Source: Bacillota bacterium (lineage in GTDB: Bacteria; Bacillota; Sulfobacillia; Sulfobacillales; Sulfobacillaceae). Taken from it: a DNA stretch of 35,796 nt. A model generated the notes under the pieces. It saw nothing but the letters and a program-made list of their open reading frames with translations. It made no database searches and was not told the DNA's origin. The DNA is taken from contig JAJZAN010000027.1 of NCBI GenBank assembly GCA_021799435.1, forward strand, positions 1-35,796. The letters are read 5' to 3'. Of this stretch, positions 24,505-32,801 are shown one piece after another (positions within the stretch are counted from its first letter, which is position 1; each line of letters opens with the position of its first letter). Made by a program: the position numbers and the translations under genes.

Positions 24505-25494
24505 ATGCCTGCAGTAACCCCTGAACGTTGGACCGAATTGCCGCGAATTCCGGAACCCTCGGAAACCGCCATGGACCGCCCGGTGGAGCGCATCGTCTCG
24601 GCACCCGCCCTGCTGGAAGGCGCAGGCTTCCCCGTACGCAGGCCATGGCCGACCCGGGAGATCGGGTTCCGAGAGGCGGACCCGTTTTTGCTGCTCGACC
24701 ATATGGGCGCGGTGGAGTACGCTCCAGGAGAAGCCAAGGGGGCTCCGTGGCATCCCCATCGGGGCTTCGAAACTGTGACCTACATTATTGACGGTGCCTT
24801 CGAACATCACGATTCGCAAGGCGGGGGCGGCTATATCAGCAACGGCGACACGCAGTGGATGACGGCTGGGGCAGGTATTCTGCACGACGAAATGCCGCCC
24901 GAGGAATTGGTCCGAACCGGCGGCCTGTTTCACGGCATTCAACTCTGGGTCAACTTGCCACAGAAACTGAAGTGGACACCCCCGCGGTATCAGAGCCTGG
25001 AATCCAGTCAAGTGACACTAGTGGCTTCAGAGCGCGGCGACAGCCTGCTCCGCATTATTGCCGGTGATTTGGCCGGATACCACGGACCGGGGGCCACTTG
25101 GACTCCAATCACGGTCATTCACGCAACCCTGGAACCGCATGCGCGGCTGCGTATTCCCTGGCCGGAACACTTTAACGCACTAGCCTATGTCTTGAGCGGA
25201 AGCGGGGCTGTCGGACCGGCCGGCGTCCTCATCCACGAAGGCCAAGGGGTCATGTTTGGCCCTGGCGGATCCCTCGCCATCACAGCCAGTCCCCAACCGG
25301 AGGGGCCATCTGGACGCCTGGAAATTTTGATTCTGGGTGGAGAACCGATTCGTGAACCGATCGCCTCCTATGGTCCGTTCGTCATGAATACGCATGCAGA
25401 CATTGTGCAGGCGTTCGAGGATTACCAGTCCGGGCGAATGGGCACCATCCCAGCCACCCAGCTAAAACCAAACCATGAGCCGGATAACGCTTAG
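24505..25494 (+). CDS. Pirin-family bicupin
   Basis: 329-aa iron-binding bicupin. Metal ligands follow the pirin pattern: H83 and H85 in WHPHRGFET, H127 and E129 in GAGILHDEM. The second cupin domain (about 200-310) lacks such residues, as usual. Bacterial pirins include quercetinases and metabolic regulators; the substrate here is unknown. ATG 24505 follows AAAGGAGG by 8 nt. It is monocistronic or coupled to the short frame at 25475. Confidence 0.9.
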   Translation: MPAVTPERWTELPRIPEPSETAMDRPVERIVSAPALLEGAGFPVRRPWPTREIGFREADPFLLLDHMGAVEYAPGEAKGAPWHPHRGFETVTYIIDGAFEHHDSQGGGGYISNGDTQWMTAGAGILHDEMPPEELVRTGGLFHGIQLWVNLPQKLKWTPPRYQSLESSQVTLVASERGDSLLRIIAGDLAGYHGPGATWTPITVIHATLEPHARLRIPWPEHFNALAYVLSGSGAVGPAGVLIHEGQGVMFGPGGSLAITASPQPEGPSGRLEILILGGEPIREPIASYGPFVMNTHADIVQAFEDYQSGRMGTIPATQLKPNHEPDNA

Positions 25495-25696
25495 GGTACT
25501 TCCCCACAACTTTGCTGCAGGGCCGCCGTTTCCAGTCGACAACGAATGGCGGCCCCATCCAGCGATCATCTACCAGACTGACCCGCCGGGCGCTGACGTC
25601 GCCGCAGCAGCCATGCCTGGTAAAGGCGGCATGCGTATGGTGGTGTATAACCGCGAAGACGTTCCGGTAGTCGTAGACCTCGAATCGTCTGTCTAA
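25475..25696 (+). CDS. Possible small protein overlapping the pirin gene end
   Basis: 73-aa frame, not recognised: MSRITLRVLPHNFAAGPP near the start, then NEWRPHPAIIYQTDPPGADV and MRMVVYNREDVPVVVDLES. The composition is plausible for protein, and it starts 20 bp inside the pirin gene, but no ribosome site precedes it. A minus-strand frame in the same place is equally open. Confidence 0.3.
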   Translation: MSRITLRVLPHNFAAGPPFPVDNEWRPHPAIIYQTDPPGADVAAAAMPGKGGMRMVVYNREDVPVVVDLESSV

Positions 25697-25962
25697 CCGA
25701 TGCGCGCTGACCAAGCCCCCAGCAGTCCGAAGCCACCAATGTAAATAACCGCCCCTCGCCCCAGCGATGCCCCTCGCCATATGTAGCCGCGCTAACAATG
25801 CCGAGAAGTCAAGCCACGGTCCCAGCGCCGCGCGGCGCTGCAGCCCGTCGAGAGAGTGCATGGGCGCACCGTGTCCAAAACGCTAGGAACAGGCTGACTG
25901 CCAAGATGAGGGGCACGTCGCCTCCAGCCCTAAGTTTCGCGTGCGATCGCACAGGAATCCCC
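25697..25962. other. Gap without a confident gene
   Basis: No intact gene seen. On the minus strand two short hydrophobic stretches in different frames (VPLILAVSLFLAFW near 25920-25880 and VIYIGGFGLLGAW near 25750-25715) look like remnants of a membrane protein. Confidence 0.3.
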
Positions 25963-27270
25963 TTAAGAGGCAAGCGGAGTAAACGCCAGCGATCGCTCCA
26001 ACTGGCGAGACAAAGCCGCCAGTTCCTGGTCCCGGCCCCATCGCCCCACCACCTGCAGGCCGAGCGGCAAACCGTCCAATATGTCGTACGGCAGAGTCAA
26101 AGCCGGGTGGCCGGTCACGTTAAAAGGGCCTGTGAACGCCGATTCCAGGGACCCGTCCCCGCCATCCGCCAGCACCGGATCCTGCACGGGAGCCACAAAC
26201 GGCACGGTGGGTGTCAGAAATCCGTGCAACCCGTGCAGCCGCATCAGTTGTTCAAATCCCACTCTAATTTGGCGTTGGAGACGGCAGGCATCGATGTAGT
26301 CAATGGCCAAGATTTGTTCCCCCACATCCAATTGCAGGCGGGTCAAGGGCGCGTAGTACACCCGATCGCGTGCCGGGTAGCGGCGATGAATGGCGCTGGC
26401 CTCCGACATAATCAAGGTCATCATCACCATCTCGGCATGACCGCTGTCAGTCCATTGGGCCTCGACCAGGTCCGCAGGCAACCGCAACACCGCCTCGCGA
26501 AAGCGGACGTACACCGGCATGTTCCCCATCACCCGCTCAATCCATCCCCAGTCAACGCCCAAGCGGGGCCGGTCGCGAAACTCCACCGCCCTCTCACCCA
26601 GCACTTCCAAGACCACCGTCAGATCGTCCACTGACGGCACCAATGGGCCAGCATGGTCCAAACTCCACGACAACGGAAACACGCCTTCCAGGGGCCAAGT
26701 CCCGTAAGTCGGCTTTAACCCGACAACTCCCGTATAGGCGGCAGGAATGCGGATGGAGCCGCCTGTGTCGCTCCCCAGGCCGAGTAAGATTTGTCCGGCC
26801 GCCACGGCGGCGGCGGATCCTCCGGAGGATCCGCCAGCCGTTCGGTCCGGATTCCAGGGATTCCGGCAGGAACCGTCCTGAGGATTCACAATTCCATAGG
26901 CAAACTCCAAAAGGCGCGTCTTTCCCATAACCATCGCGCCCGCCTCACGGAAGGCGGACACCAACCGGGCGTCCTGCGGGACCGGTACTGGCGCCGCACG
27001 CCACTCTGTCCCCAGGCGTGTGGGATATCCCGCCGTATCGTACAAGTCCTTAACGCCCATCGGCACCCCCAACAGCGGTGGGGGATTGACATCCTGCTGG
27101 TAGCGCTTATGGGCCTCCTCAGCCTGGCCTAGCACACGGCCCCGATCCCAATCCGCCCAGGCATGGAGTGAGGGTTCTTGGCGCTGCATGCGATCCAGCG
27201 CGGCTTCGGCCACATCGACAGGCGACATCGTGTGAGACCGGAATCGAGCCGTCAGCTCTCGGATGAACAT
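25963..27270 (-). CDS. Amidase signature family hydrolase
   Basis: 435-aa Ser-cisSer-Lys amidase. The triad is K74 in GVKDLYDT, S148 in GGSSGGSA and S172 in GSDTGGSIRIPA. Length and lack of a GatB neighbour fit a stand-alone amidase that hydrolyses amides rather than the GatA subunit of the tRNA amidotransferase, though this is inference. The start ATG 27270 follows GGGAGG by 6 nt; ATG 27300 in frame is less well placed. Its first 19 bp overlap the 42-codon mini-gene, and it is the last gene of a coupled aminotransferase-peptide-amidase unit. Confidence 0.9.
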   Translation of the reverse strand: MFIRELTARFRSHTMSPVDVAEAALDRMQRQEPSLHAWADWDRGRVLGQAEEAHKRYQQDVNPPPLLGVPMGVKDLYDTAGYPTRLGTEWRAAPVPVPQDARLVSAFREAGAMVMGKTRLLEFAYGIVNPQDGSCRNPWNPDRTAGGSSGGSAAAVAAGQILLGLGSDTGGSIRIPAAYTGVVGLKPTYGTWPLEGVFPLSWSLDHAGPLVPSVDDLTVVLEVLGERAVEFRDRPRLGVDWGWIERVMGNMPVYVRFREAVLRLPADLVEAQWTDSGHAEMVMMTLIMSEASAIHRRYPARDRVYYAPLTRLQLDVGEQILAIDYIDACRLQRQIRVGFEQLMRLHGLHGFLTPTVPFVAPVQDPVLADGGDGSLESAFTGPFNVTGHPALTLPYDILDGLPLGLQVVGRWGRDQELAALSRQLERSLAFTPLAS

Positions 27271-27380
27271 GCTTGTCCCTCCCACGGCGCGGATGCCCAC
27301 GCCTCCAGTGTTAGTTTTCTGAGTTCCTGGATAACTTCGGCCAGCGCTTTCTCCATCGCGGCTCGATCGTGTTCATCCAT
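27252..27380 (-). CDS. 42-aa peptide coupled between aminotransferase and amidase
   Basis: ATG 27380 follows a very strong GGGGAGGGG by 5 nt and overlaps the aminotransferase stop by 8 bp; its stop overlaps the amidase start by 19 bp. The product starts MDEHDRAAMEKALAEVIQEL, a charged amphipathic helix, and ends in a Trp-containing tail. Not recognised. It could be a functional peptide, or a coupling ORF that hands ribosomes to the amidase. Confidence 0.6.
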   Translation of the reverse strand: MDEHDRAAMEKALAEVIQELRKLTLEAWASAPWEGQACSSES

Positions 27381-28590
27381 CCAAACCCCTCCCCTCTGCC
27401 CCCTGAGTGGCCTCCTTCAAAGTCTCGCCGAGACGTCGCGCCCCTTCAGAGAACGTCGTCAAGGGGGCATAACTGAACGATACGCGCACCGCGCGGGGAT
27501 CCGCCACGCCAGGCAAGAGAAAATGCCGGCCAGACAGCACCACCAGTTGGCGCTGGCGCACTTGAGCGGTAAAACTGTCGCTTGTCCATGGCTCGGGCAG
27601 GTCGAGCCACATAAAGTAACCGCCAGTGGCGCTCTCAAATATCAGCCCTTGTTCCTTGAGCGGGTCCAAAGCCTGCGCCATGGCCTCCGCTCGTTGTTGA
27701 TAGGATGCTCTTAACGACTGAAGATGCGCAGCATAATCGGTGTCGTGGAGCCATTCGCCCACCAACGCTTCACTCAAGGGATGTCCTAAGTCTTTCTTCA
27801 TCCGGTCCATGGCTTGGACAACGTGCCTTGACCCCACGGCCCAGCCAATCCGAAGGCCGGGGCCCACCGTCTTTGACAGCGTACCCAGGTGTATCACGGG
27901 ACTGTCCGATGACAAAGTCTTCAAAGACGTCAGAGGCTCGCCAAAGGACAGGTCCCGATAAGCGGCGTCTTCGATGAGCCACACACCGTTTTCGGCGGCC
28001 AGCTCCACGAGCGCCCGTCGATCCGCCAGGCCGGTGGTGACCCCGGTTGGATTTTGAAAGTCCGCCTGCCAATAGATGGCGGCCACCGGGTGTCCCGCCT
28101 GTTTCTGCTGATAGATTATGCGGCGGACCGTTTCGATGGGAAACCGGCGGTTCTCGAGCGGGACGCCGACAATGTGCGCGGTGTAGTTCTGAAAGACTTC
28201 CAGTGCCTCCATATAAGTCGGGGATTGGACCACAATCGACTGTCCTGGATCCACCACCGCCCGCACCGCCAAATCAATGCCCTGTATGGCTCCCATGGTT
28301 AGGATAAAATCGTCTTCCGCTAATCGGAGATCCCGAGTCCTTTCCATCACCCAGTCGCGGAGATACCCTTGTCCCCTCGCCCCCAAATATTGAAAGGCCT
28401 GGTCCCGCCCAGCCATCAACTGGCGCCAAGCCCGACTCATGCCCTCGACCGGTACGGCCTTGGGGAACGGGTATCCGCTCGCCCAATTGATATCTTCGGA
28501 TTCCACGACGGGCATCCAAGCCCCCGGCGGCGGGGAAGCCAGGGCCCGGACAGCGGACTGTGAAAGCGGCGCAATCGACTCGTTCTGCAT
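27373..28590 (-). CDS. PLP-dependent aminotransferase, class I/II
   Basis: 405-aa fold-type I aminotransferase, closest in style to the 2-aminoadipate / MocR-type aminotransferase group without a GntR domain. Cofactor residues visible: N180-P181 in FQNPTG, D208 in IEDAAYRD, Schiff-base lysine K240 in TLSKTVGPG and phosphate-binding R247 in GLRIGW. The start ATG 28590 has GGTGAG 3 nt upstream; the longer frame upstream has no conserved sequence. The amino-acid substrate cannot be read from sequence. Confidence 0.9.
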   Translation of the reverse strand: MQNESIAPLSQSAVRALASPPPGAWMPVVESEDINWASGYPFPKAVPVEGMSRAWRQLMAGRDQAFQYLGARGQGYLRDWVMERTRDLRLAEDDFILTMGAIQGIDLAVRAVVDPGQSIVVQSPTYMEALEVFQNYTAHIVGVPLENRRFPIETVRRIIYQQKQAGHPVAAIYWQADFQNPTGVTTGLADRRALVELAAENGVWLIEDAAYRDLSFGEPLTSLKTLSSDSPVIHLGTLSKTVGPGLRIGWAVGSRHVVQAMDRMKKDLGHPLSEALVGEWLHDTDYAAHLQSLRASYQQRAEAMAQALDPLKEQGLIFESATGGYFMWLDLPEPWTSDSFTAQVRQRQLVVLSGRHFLLPGVADPRAVRVSFSYAPLTTFSEGARRLGETLKEATQGAEGRGLDG

Positions 28591-28720
28591 AAACTCACCA
28601 AGAGAGGGCCTTCGCGAGCCGGGAGAAAATTTCCTGCTGCGACACCAAGAACTTCCCCACTTGCCCATCTCGCGTTAGAGTAGAGGTTAATGGAATAATC
28701 ACGATGGGAGGTGAACCACG

Positions 28721-29086
28721 ATGCGACGGGTAGAATTAGGCGATCAGAGCGTGAAGATTACCTTGACGGGACTCACCATGATCGAAGCCTTGCAAGGTCG
28801 CATCGAAATTCCTTACGGCAACATTTCCACGGTTCACCCGCAACTGCGCGTGCCGCCGCATCTTTTGCGAGTCGGAGGCACGTCGCTGGGACCCATGCAG
28901 GAAGGACATTACGTGGGCGACTCAGGCTGGTACTTCCTCTCCTACGAGAACCCAGACCGCGTCCTGACCTTGGACTTGGACGGGTTCTACCTCGGGCGCC
29001 AGCCTTACTGCGCGGTGGCCATCGAGGTGGACGATCCGGAGACAATGGCCGAAGCGATTAGAAACCGCTTGGATATGGAAAGCTGA
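28721..29086 (+). CDS. Small protein of unknown function, possibly PH-like
   Basis: 121 aa, no signal peptide or membrane segment. It is beta-rich with a C-terminal helix (DDPETMAEAIRNRLD), a layout reminiscent of bacterial PH-like domains. Motifs such as RIEIPYGNISTVHPQLRVP and GDSGWYFLSYENPDRVLTL look conserved-type, but I do not recognise a named family. ATG 28721 follows GGGAGG by 9 nt. It lies 24 bp before the K+ transporter gene and is probably co-transcribed with it. Confidence 0.7.
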   Translation: MRRVELGDQSVKITLTGLTMIEALQGRIEIPYGNISTVHPQLRVPPHLLRVGGTSLGPMQEGHYVGDSGWYFLSYENPDRVLTLDLDGFYLGRQPYCAVAIEVDDPETMAEAIRNRLDMES

Positions 29087-29110
29087 CATAAAGAGAAGCG
29101 AGGCAACGGG

Positions 29111-30967
29111 TTGGACTGGAAGAGACTCATGTTTGGGCGCCCGCTCAAGGATCGGGAAGAGGGCGGACGCAAGGTCGTCGTGTGGCAGGGCTTGTCCGTA
29201 CTGGCCCCGGATGCATTGTCTTCGGTAGCATATGGAACTCAAGAAATTCTCATTGTGCTCAGCACGGCTGGTATGGCGGTGCTGTGGTTTTCGTTGCCCA
29301 TCTCGGCCGTTATCGTGCTGTTGCTGGCCTTTCTCGTCTTTAACTACCGCCAAATCATCCAAGCCTATCCGAACGGCGGCGGAGCCTATGTCATCGGCCG
29401 TGACACCCTAGGTGCTTGGTCAGGGGTGCTCGCCGGCACCGCCCTTTTAATCGACTATACCCTCACCGTGGCAGTGAGCGTCACCGCCGGCGTTGCGGCC
29501 CTGGTCTCTGCATTCCCTGGACTCTTGCATTGGACTGTGATCTTGTCTGTGCTCTTTACCGCCTTCATTGCGGTGATTAACTTGCGGGGAGTCAAGGAAT
29601 CCGCCAACCTGTTCACGATCCCGACATATCTCTTTATCGCCATGGTCCTGATTATGGTGGCCGTTGGAGCCGTCAAACCCGACCCGACCACCCCCCCGCT
29701 TCATGCCTACGTCGCCCCGCCGGTAGGGCTCATCGTAGGGCCGCTGTTGGTATTAAGAGCCTTTAGCTCCGGGTCGTCCGCCCTAACAGGAATCGAAGCC
29801 ATCTCGAACGGCGTTCCTATCTTCGCCCAACCATCGCAGCGCCGGGCACGCACAACGCTTCTCTTCTTGGGCCTGTTGCTGGGCGCCATGTTTCTGGGAA
29901 CCTCGGTCATCGCTTTCCGTTACGGGATCGTGCCCAACAACCAAGTGACCGTGTTGCAGCAATTGGCTTATCGGCTGTTTGGCCATGGCATCTTCTTCTA
30001 TCTACTGTCCTTTGTCACCATGGCCATCTTGGCCATCGCCGCCAATACCAGCTTTGCTGGGTTCCCTCAACTAGCCAGCATCATGGCCCGGGACCAGTGG
30101 ATGCCGCGGATGTTTTTAGCGCGAGGCGACCGACTCGTGTACCAAAATGGCATCTTGGTACTGGCGGCCTTTGCCGTGTTGCTGATTATCATTTTCAAGG
30201 GCAATACCAATGCGCTAATCCCCCTATACGCCGTCGGGGTGTACATGAGTTTTACCATTGCCATGGTCAGCCTAGTCAAAAAGCGTTGTCAGGAGAAAGA
30301 TGCCCCGGGACGGTTGACCACTATAGTTACCGCCAGCTTAGGCGCGGTCCTGACCACCGTCGTCGTCCTCATCTCCATCGTCAGCAAGTTCACACAAGGC
30401 GCATGGATTGTTGTGGTCGCCATTCCGCTCCTCATCATGGCGCTGAGGGCCGTACGCCGCCATTATCGTGTCGTCGCCGATATCCTGCGCATGAACGACT
30501 TGTCCGAGAAACCTGAAGAGAAACATCTCGTGGTGGTCGTCCCTATGGCATCCATCAACTACATGACCATGAGCACCTTGTCCATGGCGCTGTCTATGAA
30601 TGCGCATGAGATTATCGCGCTCCACATCGCCACCTCACCGGAACGGGAGCGGCTCTTGCAGGAGCGCTGGGAGCAATGGGATCCTGATCCTCGCATCAAG
30701 TTTGTCGCGGTGCAGTCCCAATATCGTTCCGTACTGCGGCCCATGGTCCGGTATATCGACCACTTGACCAATCTATTTGCCCGCGGGCGCGTGTTGGTGG
30801 TCATTCCCGAAATTGTGGTGGGCCGACGCTGGCAAAACATCCTCCATAACCATATGGCTGTTGCCCTCGAAGCCATCTTAGTGTTTCGGCGGGAGGTTTC
30901 GGTAACCGTGGTTCCGTTTCATCTGCCTAGCGCCAGCCCGCAAGAAAACAATCCGCCCCGTAATTGA
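29111..30967 (+). CDS. KimA-like potassium transporter (APC superfamily)
   Basis: 618-aa K+ uptake protein of the KimA/YdaO family, a proton-coupled high-affinity transporter inhibited by c-di-AMP in Bacillus. About 12 membrane segments lie at 25-450, followed by a cytoplasmic domain of about 150 residues. FGRPLK near the start and LAPDALSSVAYGTQEILIVL (31-50) are family hallmarks; D34 and Y41 match K+-site residues D36/Y43 of B. subtilis KimA. The start is TTG 29111; ATG 29129 would remove part of the conserved N-terminus. No c-di-AMP riboswitch is visible upstream. The 3' end carries the convergent gene's terminator. Confidence 0.9.
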   Translation: MDWKRLMFGRPLKDREEGGRKVVVWQGLSVLAPDALSSVAYGTQEILIVLSTAGMAVLWFSLPISAVIVLLLAFLVFNYRQIIQAYPNGGGAYVIGRDTLGAWSGVLAGTALLIDYTLTVAVSVTAGVAALVSAFPGLLHWTVILSVLFTAFIAVINLRGVKESANLFTIPTYLFIAMVLIMVAVGAVKPDPTTPPLHAYVAPPVGLIVGPLLVLRAFSSGSSALTGIEAISNGVPIFAQPSQRRARTTLLFLGLLLGAMFLGTSVIAFRYGIVPNNQVTVLQQLAYRLFGHGIFFYLLSFVTMAILAIAANTSFAGFPQLASIMARDQWMPRMFLARGDRLVYQNGILVLAAFAVLLIIIFKGNTNALIPLYAVGVYMSFTIAMVSLVKKRCQEKDAPGRLTTIVTASLGAVLTTVVVLISIVSKFTQGAWIVVVAIPLLIMALRAVRRHYRVVADILRMNDLSEKPEEKHLVVVVPMASINYMTMSTLSMALSMNAHEIIALHIATSPERERLLQERWEQWDPDPRIKFVAVQSQYRSVLRPMVRYIDHLTNLFARGRVLVVIPEIVVGRRWQNILHNHMAVALEAILVFRREVSVTVVPFHLPSASPQENNPPRN

Positions 30968-30976
30968 GGCGGATTG
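30940..30976 (-). terminator. Terminator of the cupredoxin-like gene
   Basis: CAATCCGCC (30949-30957) pairs with GGCGGATTG (30968-30976). On the minus strand the stem is followed by TTTTCTT. It begins 12 bp after the minus-strand stop and lies across the stop region of the convergent transporter gene. Confidence 0.75.
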
Positions 30977-30988
30977 CGGAACGCCAGC

Positions 30989-31513
30989 TTATTTGGTAGT
31001 CAGCGACGGGCGCCCCGAAGGAACGACCTTCAAGGTTTCCCAGATGTTGCTTACCGGTATGTTGGAGTTAGTCGCGCCGTTCAACAGGTCAGCAATCGTG
31101 TAGGAGCCGACGCGAGACGCGGTAAATGTATAATTCTGGGACTGTCCGGTGAGCAACCCGTCTACGGCACTCAAATCGACGCTGCTATACCACGGGTCCC
31201 CTGATCCATTAAACGCCAATTGGACATTCCGATCGTAAACTCCAAAAGTCTCCGGCTGCGGCCCATTATTGACAACGTGCATGTGGACCACGGAGCCCTT
31301 TGGAATCGTCACCGTCAGGTCGCCGGCGGGAACACCGTCAATCGTATTTTCGGCCAAATTATCGCTGAATCCGCTGACCACTTTAAGATAGACATTGCTT
31401 GTTCCCGGCTCAACGTGCAGGTACTGGGACGCTTGGGCCGCCTGGATGCCACATCCTGCCAACAGCGCAGACATGGCGGCCAACCCCGCCATCATCCCCT
31501 TGTAGCGCTTCAT
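30989..31513 (-). CDS. Sulfocyanin-like cupredoxin-fold lipoprotein lacking copper ligands
   Basis: 174-aa secreted lipoprotein: signal MKRYKGMMAGLAAMSALLAGC with lipobox LLAGC (C21). The body resembles the sulfocyanin/cupredoxin fold: VTIPKGSVVHMHVVNNGPQPETFGVY at 68-93 and GSYTIADLL...WETLKVV at 136-164. In copper proteins the latter has a Cys after the beta strand and a downstream His and Met; here these positions read ADLLNGATNSN with no Cys, His or Met. It may be a structural or partner protein rather than an electron carrier. The start is ATG 31513, or GTG 31516, which is 7 nt from GGGAGG. The assignment rests on fold-level resemblance. Confidence 0.6.
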   Translation of the reverse strand: MKRYKGMMAGLAAMSALLAGCGIQAAQASQYLHVEPGTSNVYLKVVSGFSDNLAENTIDGVPAGDLTVTIPKGSVVHMHVVNNGPQPETFGVYDRNVQLAFNGSGDPWYSSVDLSAVDGLLTGQSQNYTFTASRVGSYTIADLLNGATNSNIPVSNIWETLKVVPSGRPSLTTK

Positions 31514-31661
31514 CACGCCACGACCTCCCTCACTCAAAAATCCGGAGTAGTTCCCCTTCAAAAACTGGAACCCATTTACAGTGTAACATCATGTAATAAC
31601 GATTGATCAAGATGAACTAGACTATTGTCCAACCCACATGGTTCCAAAGAGGGGTATCAGA

Positions 31662-32522
31662 TCAAGCTCGCGGTTTGGCCAGGACCTCCCCAACCCCGGC
31701 CATGTCCCATCCGCTGTGCACACCGCTTGATGCCGCTATTCGAGTCATTCCGCACATCGCTGCGACACCAGGCAAATCTATCCCGACTCGACGAGCCTCC
31801 GCCACCATCAAATCCAAATCCTTGGCAAGCAGATCGATAGGAAAGTCGGGATCCTCGTAACGGCCTTCGATGAGCCGACCAGCCTTTCCACGCAGCACCG
31901 GCGCGGCCACCGAACTGGCCTGAAGCAGGTCCACGATCACATGGCGCGGCAATTCCTCCCCGTCTGCGAGCACCATCACCTCCGAGACCGCCTCCATGTA
32001 ATAGGCCAGGACGGTGTTCACCATCAGCTTTGCGGCCAGCGCTTGTTTGACGGTTCCCACGTTGTGTACGGTGCCAAACTGGTCGAGCCATGACCTAACC
32101 CGGGCCACCACCTCCGGCGCGCCGCCGGCCAGCACCGTTAACGTTCCTTGGGCAGCGGGACCCAGGGTTCCCAGCACCGGTGCGGCCACGAAGGACGCCC
32201 CTTGGGAAGCGGCCAAGGCCTGAAAAGATTCCGCAGCCTCTGGCGATCCGGTCGACAAGTCGACCCATGTGGCGCGAGGCCCGAGACCAGCAAACAACCC
32301 CTGCTGCCCCACCGCCCGCACCGCCTCGTGATCCCTTAACATCGTGAAGACGACATCGGAATCGGCCACGGCAGATGTCAAATCATCCACCGGGCTGTAT
32401 CCGTCCCGCTTCAGTACGGCCTCCGCTTCCCGGGTCCGATTCCACACCCATGTGTCCGCCGCCGGCAGCCGCCTCACCATGCGTCGCCCCATTTGCCCGA
32501 GACCCATAAACCCGATGCGCAT
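31662..32522 (-). CDS. 3-hydroxyisobutyrate dehydrogenase-like NAD(P)-dependent oxidoreductase
   Basis: 286-aa beta-hydroxyacid dehydrogenase family enzyme. The dinucleotide fold GLGQMG is at 7-12, the substrate loop DLSTGSP at 88-94 and the catalytic lysine K165 in AAKLMVN. The loop APVLGTLGPAAQGTL at 114-128 replaces the usual APVSGG form. It could reduce or oxidise 3-hydroxyisobutyrate, tartronate semialdehyde or succinic semialdehyde-type substrates; imine reductases also share this layout. ATG 32522 follows AAGGAGG by 8 nt. It is divergent from the second DUF3096 gene, with 81 bp between them. Confidence 0.88.
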   Translation of the reverse strand: MRIGFMGLGQMGRRMVRRLPAADTWVWNRTREAEAVLKRDGYSPVDDLTSAVADSDVVFTMLRDHEAVRAVGQQGLFAGLGPRATWVDLSTGSPEAAESFQALAASQGASFVAAPVLGTLGPAAQGTLTVLAGGAPEVVARVRSWLDQFGTVHNVGTVKQALAAKLMVNTVLAYYMEAVSEVMVLADGEELPRHVIVDLLQASSVAAPVLRGKAGRLIEGRYEDPDFPIDLLAKDLDLMVAEARRVGIDLPGVAAMCGMTRIAASSGVHSGWDMAGVGEVLAKPRA

Positions 32523-32603
32523 ACCATCTTCCTCCTTGGGACCGAAAGCGGCCCCTCGCCTGCGAACCTTATCAACAGAGACAGTTGGTTAAGGAGGGTA
32601 CCC

Positions 32604-32741
32604 ATGATTGCCACATTTGTCAAATTGCCTGCCTTGCTGGCGGTTGGTGCTGGTCTGGTGATCCTATGGCGACCCAAGATCCTGAACTACGTCATCGCCA
32701 TTTACCTCTTGGTCATTGGAATTTTGGGCTTGGTTCACTAG
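32604..32741 (+). CDS. DUF3096-like small membrane protein (copy 2)
   Basis: 45-aa membrane peptide with two hydrophobic helices (LPALLAVGAGLVILW and YVIAIYLLVIGILGLV) around the basic turn RPKILN, the DUF3096 pattern. ATG 32604 follows AAGGAGGG by 5 nt. It has the same length and layout as the copy at 22664. It lies 60 bp before the M20 hydrolase gene. Confidence 0.85.
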   Translation: MIATFVKLPALLAVGAGLVILWRPKILNYVIAIYLLVIGILGLVH

Positions 32742-32801
32742 GCCAAGAGGAGTTCCTCTCTGAATCGCGAACCTCCTTCTCACAAGGGAGGCATGACAGA
32801 G

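Noticed and set aside
25382-25861. 159-aa minus-strand frame
   Set aside because: It covers the pirin 3' end in antisense and has no recognisable motif; the hydrophobic stretches nearby are in other frames.
28591-28720. c-di-AMP (ydaO) riboswitch upstream of the KimA-like gene
   Set aside because: The intergenic space before the small first gene is too short and shows no matching conserved elements.
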